From contig CAMTVV010000220.1 in NCBI GenBank assembly GCA_947085305.1, positions 1-11,226 of the forward strand: a DNA stretch of 11,226 bases. Reading direction: 5' to 3'. Source of the stretch: JAMCQB01 sp947085305 (lineage in GTDB: Bacteria; Nitrospirota; Thermodesulfovibrionia; Thermodesulfovibrionales; UBA9159). The notes beneath the pieces were generated by a model, which was not told where the DNA came from, ran no database searches, and saw only the letters and a list, made by a program, of their open reading frames with translations. The position numbers and the translations under genes are program-made. Position 1 is the first letter of the stretch. Every line of letters begins with the position of its first letter. Below are positions 7,314-11,226 of this stretch, in pieces.

Positions 7314-8126
7314 ATGACCACCAAATCCCGATACAGAAAAATAACAAGCCTGTCAAACCCTCTTGTCAAGGAGGCCCTGAGAATCAAGGAAGGAAGGGGC
7401 GGTGAGCGTCACGCCATCCTTATTGAAGGGCATCGCCTCCTGGAAATGGCTCTTGCCTCGGACGCCGGCATCAGGAAAATCTTTTTTACTGAAGCGTATA
7501 GGTCCGGACATGAAGGATTTCTTGGACAACTCCCGGAAAAGGCAGCAGAACTCATAGAAACAACTGAGCATATTCTTTCTAAAATTGCTGATACCGAAAC
7601 ACCCCAGGGCATTGTGGCTCTCGTCACTTATAAAGTCCGCAGCTTACCGGAATTGTCTTTGCAAACCAAACCATTCATCGTTGTCTGTGACGGCATCAAG
7701 GACCCCGGAAATCTTGGCACGATCATCAGAACCGCCGATGCTGCGGGAGCAGATGCCGTCATAACCCTTCCAGAGACGTGCGACCCTTTTATGCCGAAGG
7801 CGGTGCGGGCCTCAGCGGGAAGTATTTTCAACATCCCCGTTGTTTTTCTGGAACCGGAGGCGCTGGCGGAATGGCTGCGGAAAAAATCCATCAGCCTTAT
7901 AGTGAGCGATGTCCATGCATCCCCCAGCATCTATGATACCGACATGAAAAAACCCTTAGCCTTTGTCTTCGGGAATGAAGCCTTCGGGGTGAGCGAATAC
8001 CTCAAGGGCAGGAGTGATATGAGGGTGAGGATTCCGATACCGGGCAAGGCGGAAAGTCTTAATGTGGCAATGTCTGCCGCGATCTGTCTCTATGAGGCCG
8101 TCAGGCAGAGGAGAGGGCCGACTTAG
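7314..8126 (+). CDS. SpoU-family RNA 2'-O-ribose methyltransferase (TrmH/RlmB-like)
   Basis: A cytoplasmic enzyme that transfers methyl from S-adenosylmethionine to the ribose 2'-OH of a tRNA or rRNA nucleotide; 270 residues, the usual length for RlmB and TsnR relatives. Residues about 33-105 form the substrate-binding domain, ending in the typical ETPQGIVAL. The SPOUT trefoil-knot domain follows with all three family motifs: motif 1 DPGNLGTIIRTADAAG (130-145, Asn133 and Arg139), motif 2 FVFGNEAFG (217-225, Glu222) and motif 3 IPIPGKAESLNVAMSAA (240-256, Ser248 and Asn250). Sequence alone does not tell whether the target is 23S rRNA or tRNA. The start has only a weak AAGG 13 bases upstream. 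A TATAAT box at 7281-7286 lies at a suitable distance for its promoter. The gene is divergent from the efflux cluster, and its last 26 bases overlap the kinase gene on the other strand. It looks like an independent housekeeping gene. Confidence 0.92.
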   Translation: MTTKSRYRKITSLSNPLVKEALRIKEGRGGERHAILIEGHRLLEMALASDAGIRKIFFTEAYRSGHEGFLGQLPEKAAELIETTEHILSKIADTETPQGIVALVTYKVRSLPELSLQTKPFIVVCDGIKDPGNLGTIIRTADAAGADAVITLPETCDPFMPKAVRASAGSIFNIPVVFLEPEALAEWLRKKSISLIVSDVHASPSIYDTDMKKPLAFVFGNEAFGVSEYLKGRSDMRVRIPIPGKAESLNVAMSAAICLYEAVRQRRGPT

Positions 8127-10455
8127 TCATCTCAGCGATCTCGGCTACTGTGTAAGGCTTCTGGACAAATCCTCTTATGCACGGGTCTCTCATCATCTCT
8201 CCTGTCTGTTCCCCTATCCCGTAGCCCGATGAGATTAAGACCTTCACCTCAGGGTCTATCTTTTTCAGGTTTCTGAATGTCTCGTCACCTCCCATCTTCG
8301 GCATGATAAGATCGAGGATAACAAGGTCTATCTCTTTTTGTCTCGAGGAGTAAATCTCCACGGCTTGCAGGCCGTCGGACGCTTCCAGTACCTGATACCC
8401 GAGCTTTTCCAGTGTTTCCCGCGCAAAGATCCTTATGAAATCCTCATCATCCACAACAAGGATAGTCCCCTTGCCGTGGGGCAGACTCCTTTCCTCAACT
8501 TCTTCTTTTCTCGCCTCCTTCTCCACTGCGGGGAGATATATGGTAAAACTTGATCCCGCGCCGACTTCGCTGTCGACAGTGATAAAGCCGTCGTGGTTTT
8601 TTACAACGCCGTAGACCATAGCGAGACCCATGCCTGTGCCTCTCCCTCTTTCCTTTGTGGTAAAGAAAGGTTCGAAGATATGTTTCTTCACCTCCTCGTT
8701 TATGCCCGTACCCGTATCAGCGACCTTGATGGCCGCGTATCTTCCCGGCTGCAGCCATGGATGTTGAATCTCTTCCTTGCGGAGTTCGACATTCACGGTC
8801 TCGATATGGAGCGTCCCCCCCGAGGGCATTGCATCCCTTGCGTTAAGGCAGAGATTAAGAAGAACGTGCTCGAGCTGACTTCTGTCGCCGTCTATGATCC
8901 AGAGGTTATCCTTCAAGGTTGTCGTAATCTCTATGGCCCTGTCAAAGGTTCTCGTGATAATCCTGAATACGTCATCCACAAGGGCATTGAGGTTCAGGGG
9001 TTCAACAACATATTTCCCCTTGCGCGCAAAGCCGAGCAACTGCCTGGTGAGTTCTCCGGCCTTTTCCGCAGAGCTTTCGATCACCGAGAGGGGCCTCTGA
9101 ATGGGGTCGTCCTCCGGGATCTTCATCTTCAAAAGAGACGCATACCCGAGGATCCCCTGGAGCATGTTATTAAAGTCATGGGCAATGCCGCCGGCAAGGG
9201 TTCCGACTGCTTCCAGTTTCTGGGCCTGGAACAGCTCTTCCCTCATGCGTGCCTCGTTTCTTTCCTTGTCGAGCATCTCGAATTCCGTTGCTACCATCTG
9301 GCCGATGGTCTGGAATACTTTAATGTCCGACTCGGAAAACTCCCGCTGCTTTCCAAAGGCATTCACGATGCCGGCCACATCGCCTTTCCGGTTGAATATG
9401 GCAAGGCCCACGTAGGATTCGGATTGTGTGTCCGTTAACAGCTTTGCATGCGGAAACTCCTTGTATGCAGCGCGTTCGATAATGCACATATGTTTTTTAT
9501 CCACCACCCCCTCGCAGGGCGTGCCCTTGAGGGACACCCTCATCCCCTTGGCGAGCGAGCCGTTCAGGTACATGGCCGCCACCTCCGCATGTTCACCGGT
9601 GGAGGCAACCCTAGCTATAAGGGAATTGAGGTCAAACATCCTCATGATGGCAATTACTACTTCATCAAAGAATTCCTCACCTCTTCTCGACGCCGCTATG
9701 TGATAGATATTGTTAAGCATCTTTGTCTCTCGTTCCCTTAATTCAATGGCGTCTTTGAGTCCCTTGCTGAGGTATTCGAACTCAACAATGCCCTTGTAGT
9801 CGGGTTTCTCCCCTTTCCTGAGACGGTCGATGATCCTGCTGATGGGCTGTCCGATAGCTCTGTTGAAATAATAAAAGAGAAGGAACGCCGAGGCTAAGAG
9901 AATAATTCCGGTTACTCCGTATGCAATCCTCAGTCTGCTAAGGAGAGAAGCATATTCGGTTGGGCGGTGAATGAGCACGATGCGCCACTGCCACGGTTCA
10001 AACTCAAAATGGTAGGAGTAATATTTTTCCTTTTCGAACTTGAGAAACTTGACTCCTCTTTCCTTCCCAGCCCCTTTGATCTCTTCTGCAAGCCCGCTGG
10101 AAAGGTCCCCAACAACCAGTATTTCTCTTTTGTCCTCGATGACAGAGCCGTAGATCTCCGACTTCCTCATAAAGTTTTCTATCTGGCCGATGGTCAATCC
10201 CTTCTTGATCCTCACTGCCTTTTCGTTTGCCGAAGCCCCTGCCATGAGAAGCTCGGTAAGATTTCTGTCGCAGATGTCGTAGATATCATTCGCCGTTTCC
10301 AGGAAGATACCCTGTATCTGTTTCTCCGTAAAGTGTGAGATGGAACGCAGGACGAATAAGTAAAGGTTGAGTCCCACGAGAAGGGTTATGAGAATCACCG
10401 GCATGATAATCCGGAAGCCGAGACGGTTCGTTATGCCCTTGCCGTATCCTTTCAT
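8101..10455 (-). CDS. Hybrid sensor histidine kinase with GAF and receiver domains
   Basis: A 784-residue inner-membrane signalling protein. TM1 is at about 13-36, followed by a periplasmic sensing region of about 140 residues (37-176) with no family I can name, then TM2 at about 177-198. A HAMP-like linker with QPISRI lies at 203-245 and a GAF domain at about 247-395. The dimerisation and phosphoacceptor helix has GGIAHDFNN with His426. The ATPase domain spans about 520-643, with N-box NLCLNARDA (534-542), DTGTG (590-594) and GRGTGMGLA. The C-terminal receiver covers 664-780, with acidic Asp669/Asp670, phosphoacceptor Asp715 in LVILDLIMP, Ser742/743 and Lys766. All catalytic residues are present, so it should be active. 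I place the start at ATG 10455, which overlaps the binding protein's TGA (ATGA). A frame from 10521 would add 22 charged residues inside the upstream gene. No Shine-Dalgarno is visible, so translational coupling is likely. No separate output regulator is in the window. Confidence 0.93.
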   Translation of the reverse strand: MKGYGKGITNRLGFRIIMPVILITLLVGLNLYLFVLRSISHFTEKQIQGIFLETANDIYDICDRNLTELLMAGASANEKAVRIKKGLTIGQIENFMRKSEIYGSVIEDKREILVVGDLSSGLAEEIKGAGKERGVKFLKFEKEKYYSYHFEFEPWQWRIVLIHRPTEYASLLSRLRIAYGVTGIILLASAFLLFYYFNRAIGQPISRIIDRLRKGEKPDYKGIVEFEYLSKGLKDAIELRERETKMLNNIYHIAASRRGEEFFDEVVIAIMRMFDLNSLIARVASTGEHAEVAAMYLNGSLAKGMRVSLKGTPCEGVVDKKHMCIIERAAYKEFPHAKLLTDTQSESYVGLAIFNRKGDVAGIVNAFGKQREFSESDIKVFQTIGQMVATEFEMLDKERNEARMREELFQAQKLEAVGTLAGGIAHDFNNMLQGILGYASLLKMKIPEDDPIQRPLSVIESSAEKAGELTRQLLGFARKGKYVVEPLNLNALVDDVFRIITRTFDRAIEITTTLKDNLWIIDGDRSQLEHVLLNLCLNARDAMPSGGTLHIETVNVELRKEEIQHPWLQPGRYAAIKVADTGTGINEEVKKHIFEPFFTTKERGRGTGMGLAMVYGVVKNHDGFITVDSEVGAGSSFTIYLPAVEKEARKEEVEERSLPHGKGTILVVDDEDFIRIFARETLEKLGYQVLEASDGLQAVEIYSSRQKEIDLVILDLIMPKMGGDETFRNLKKIDPEVKVLISSGYGIGEQTGEMMRDPCIRGFVQKPYTVAEIAEMTKSALSSA

Positions 10456-11216
10456 CTGAACAGGGGCTTTGCGGTCTTTAACTCCTCGGGCCAGACGATC
10501 TCCTTTTTCCCCTTCTGCCATTGAATGATGACATTGAAGTGTTTTGTCTGCATCCCCGTGCTGTCCACCCCGAACCTGCCGACGATGCTCATGGCATCCA
10601 TCCTGTACAGGACGCTTCTCACTTTCTCCCTGTCAATGCTCCCTGCCTTGACAATGGCTGCCGTCAATAGCCGGCCCGCGGCATATGCCGCTGCCGCATG
10701 ATAGGATGGCTGTCCTTTGTATGCCTCTACGAATGCATCATTGAACTCCTTAGAGCCCGGAAAATTTGCAACCGGCTCCCACTGGGATGAGGAAAATACA
10801 TGCTCTGCGTCATCCTTAAGGTTATCATGAAATGCCTGTGTTGCAGGGCCCACAGACGCAAAATACGCTTTTGGATGCCACCCGATATTTTTGAGCGAAA
10901 GCCTCATGTTAACAGACTCATCCATATGCCCGCATACGATCAGAACCTCTGCATTCGCCGCCTTTGCCCTCTGTGCGATATCATCAAGATTTATTGTCCC
11001 CTTTATAAAGCCTTCGAATAATACTACCTTAAGCCCGAATCTCTCCGCCCACTTCTTTGCGCCAATTGCAACGTCTCTTGAAAAAGAGTCATCAGCATGA
11101 ACTATGGCAACATTATCAAGGTCTTTCATAACCAGCAGTTCAAGAAACCCTACCGCATATTTGCCCGCCGGCATGTAAACACCGAAGGCATATTTATAGC
11201 CTTTTTGCCAGCCATA
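10452..11216 (-). CDS. ABC-type (LivK-like) periplasmic substrate-binding protein, 5' end missing
   Basis: The C-terminal two thirds of a type-1 periplasmic binding protein of the branched-chain amino acid (LivK/Peripla_BP_6) family. The segment KYAFGVYMPAGKY, just inside the open frame, matches the family's inter-lobe region. LDNVAIVHADDSFSRDVAIGA and the later NAEVLIVCGH carry the pattern of the Rossmann-like second lobe. SYHAAAAYAAGRLLTAAI is the conserved helix near the hinge, and the protein ends FNVIIQWQKGKKEIVWP, also typical. ATG at 11174 is internal: homologous residues continue to 11216. There TAG (11217-11219) closes the frame 7 bases from the contig end, either from a sequence error or a real break. 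TGA at 10452-10454 overlaps the kinase start. No permease or ATPase gene is visible, and pairing with a kinase suggests a sensory rather than a transport role. The ligand cannot be named, though the family commonly binds amino acids, amides, urea or aromatic acids. Confidence 0.87.
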   Translation of the reverse strand, partial: YGWQKGYKYAFGVYMPAGKYAVGFLELLVMKDLDNVAIVHADDSFSRDVAIGAKKWAERFGLKVVLFEGFIKGTINLDDIAQRAKAANAEVLIVCGHMDESVNMRLSLKNIGWHPKAYFASVGPATQAFHDNLKDDAEHVFSSSQWEPVANFPGSKEFNDAFVEAYKGQPSYHAAAAYAAGRLLTAAIVKAGSIDREKVRSVLYRMDAMSIVGRFGVDSTGMQTKHFNVIIQWQKGKKEIVWPEELKTAKPLFR

Positions 11217-11226
11217 CTAGCAAAAA

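Noticed and set aside
7015..7317. Two plus-strand open frames (7015-7317 and 7043-7285) opposite the Cys/His-rich gene
   Set aside because: Either could be coding in principle, but the minus frame is longer, has a signal peptide and metal-ligand pattern, and fits the operon direction.
8593..9438. Plus-strand open frame of 281 codons opposite the kinase gene
   Set aside because: The opposite strand carries intact catalytic motifs of a histidine kinase in this stretch. The plus-strand product shows no recognisable motif.
10456..10521. Upstream ATG at 10521 as the kinase start
   Set aside because: The extra 22 residues are charged and lie within the binding protein's conserved C-terminus on another frame. 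The ATGA at 10452-10455 matches the junction style of the region.

Overview
The window looks like one short metagenomic or draft-assembly contig from a Gram-negative bacterium of roughly even base composition. Outer-membrane efflux protein, lipoproteins with lipoboxes and periplasmic proteins all imply a double membrane. The gene mix (FixH/YtkA-like domain on an RND adaptor, PEGA-like lipoprotein, hybrid kinase paired with a LivK-type binding protein) is reminiscent of Nitrospirota or Desulfobacterota, but no phylogenetic marker is complete enough to settle this. The first 18 bases are an exact match to the 3' end of the Illumina TruSeq adapter, so the native sequence starts at 19.

Layout. 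(1) 19-290, plus strand: the 3' end of dapA (lysine/diaminopimelate synthesis). (2) 314-7276, minus strand: a five-gene heavy-metal efflux cluster, read from 7276 down to 314: a small exported Cys/His-rich protein, a TolC/CzcC-type outer-membrane channel, a CusB/CzcB-type lipoprotein adaptor with an N-terminal Ig-like domain and a His-rich tail, a CusA/CzcA-type RND pump, and a lipoprotein of unknown function. Genes overlap by ATGA or lie 13-91 bases apart, so they are probably one operon. (3) 7277-7313: a 37-base divergent spacer containing a TATAAT box and a perfect 8-base inverted repeat. (4) 7314-8126, plus strand: a SpoU-family RNA 2'-O-ribose methyltransferase. (5) 8101-11216, minus strand: a LivK-type periplasmic binding protein (5' end missing) whose stop overlaps the start of a hybrid sensor histidine kinase; the kinase's 3' end overlaps the methyltransferase gene by 26 bases.

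How they work together. The efflux cluster encodes a full tripartite pump spanning inner membrane, periplasm and outer membrane, with metal-binding groups on the adaptor and on the small leading protein; the exact metal cannot be fixed from sequence, with monovalent copper/silver or a divalent cation both possible. The binding protein and kinase look like a two-part sensor, with the binding protein presenting a ligand to the kinase's periplasmic domain. No stretch over 300 bases lacks a gene. I see no tRNA, rRNA, CRISPR array, insertion sequence or phage gene. Nothing here is clearly a new defence or mobile system; the least-described pieces are the Cys/His-rich leader protein, the trailing lipoprotein and the binding protein-kinase pair.
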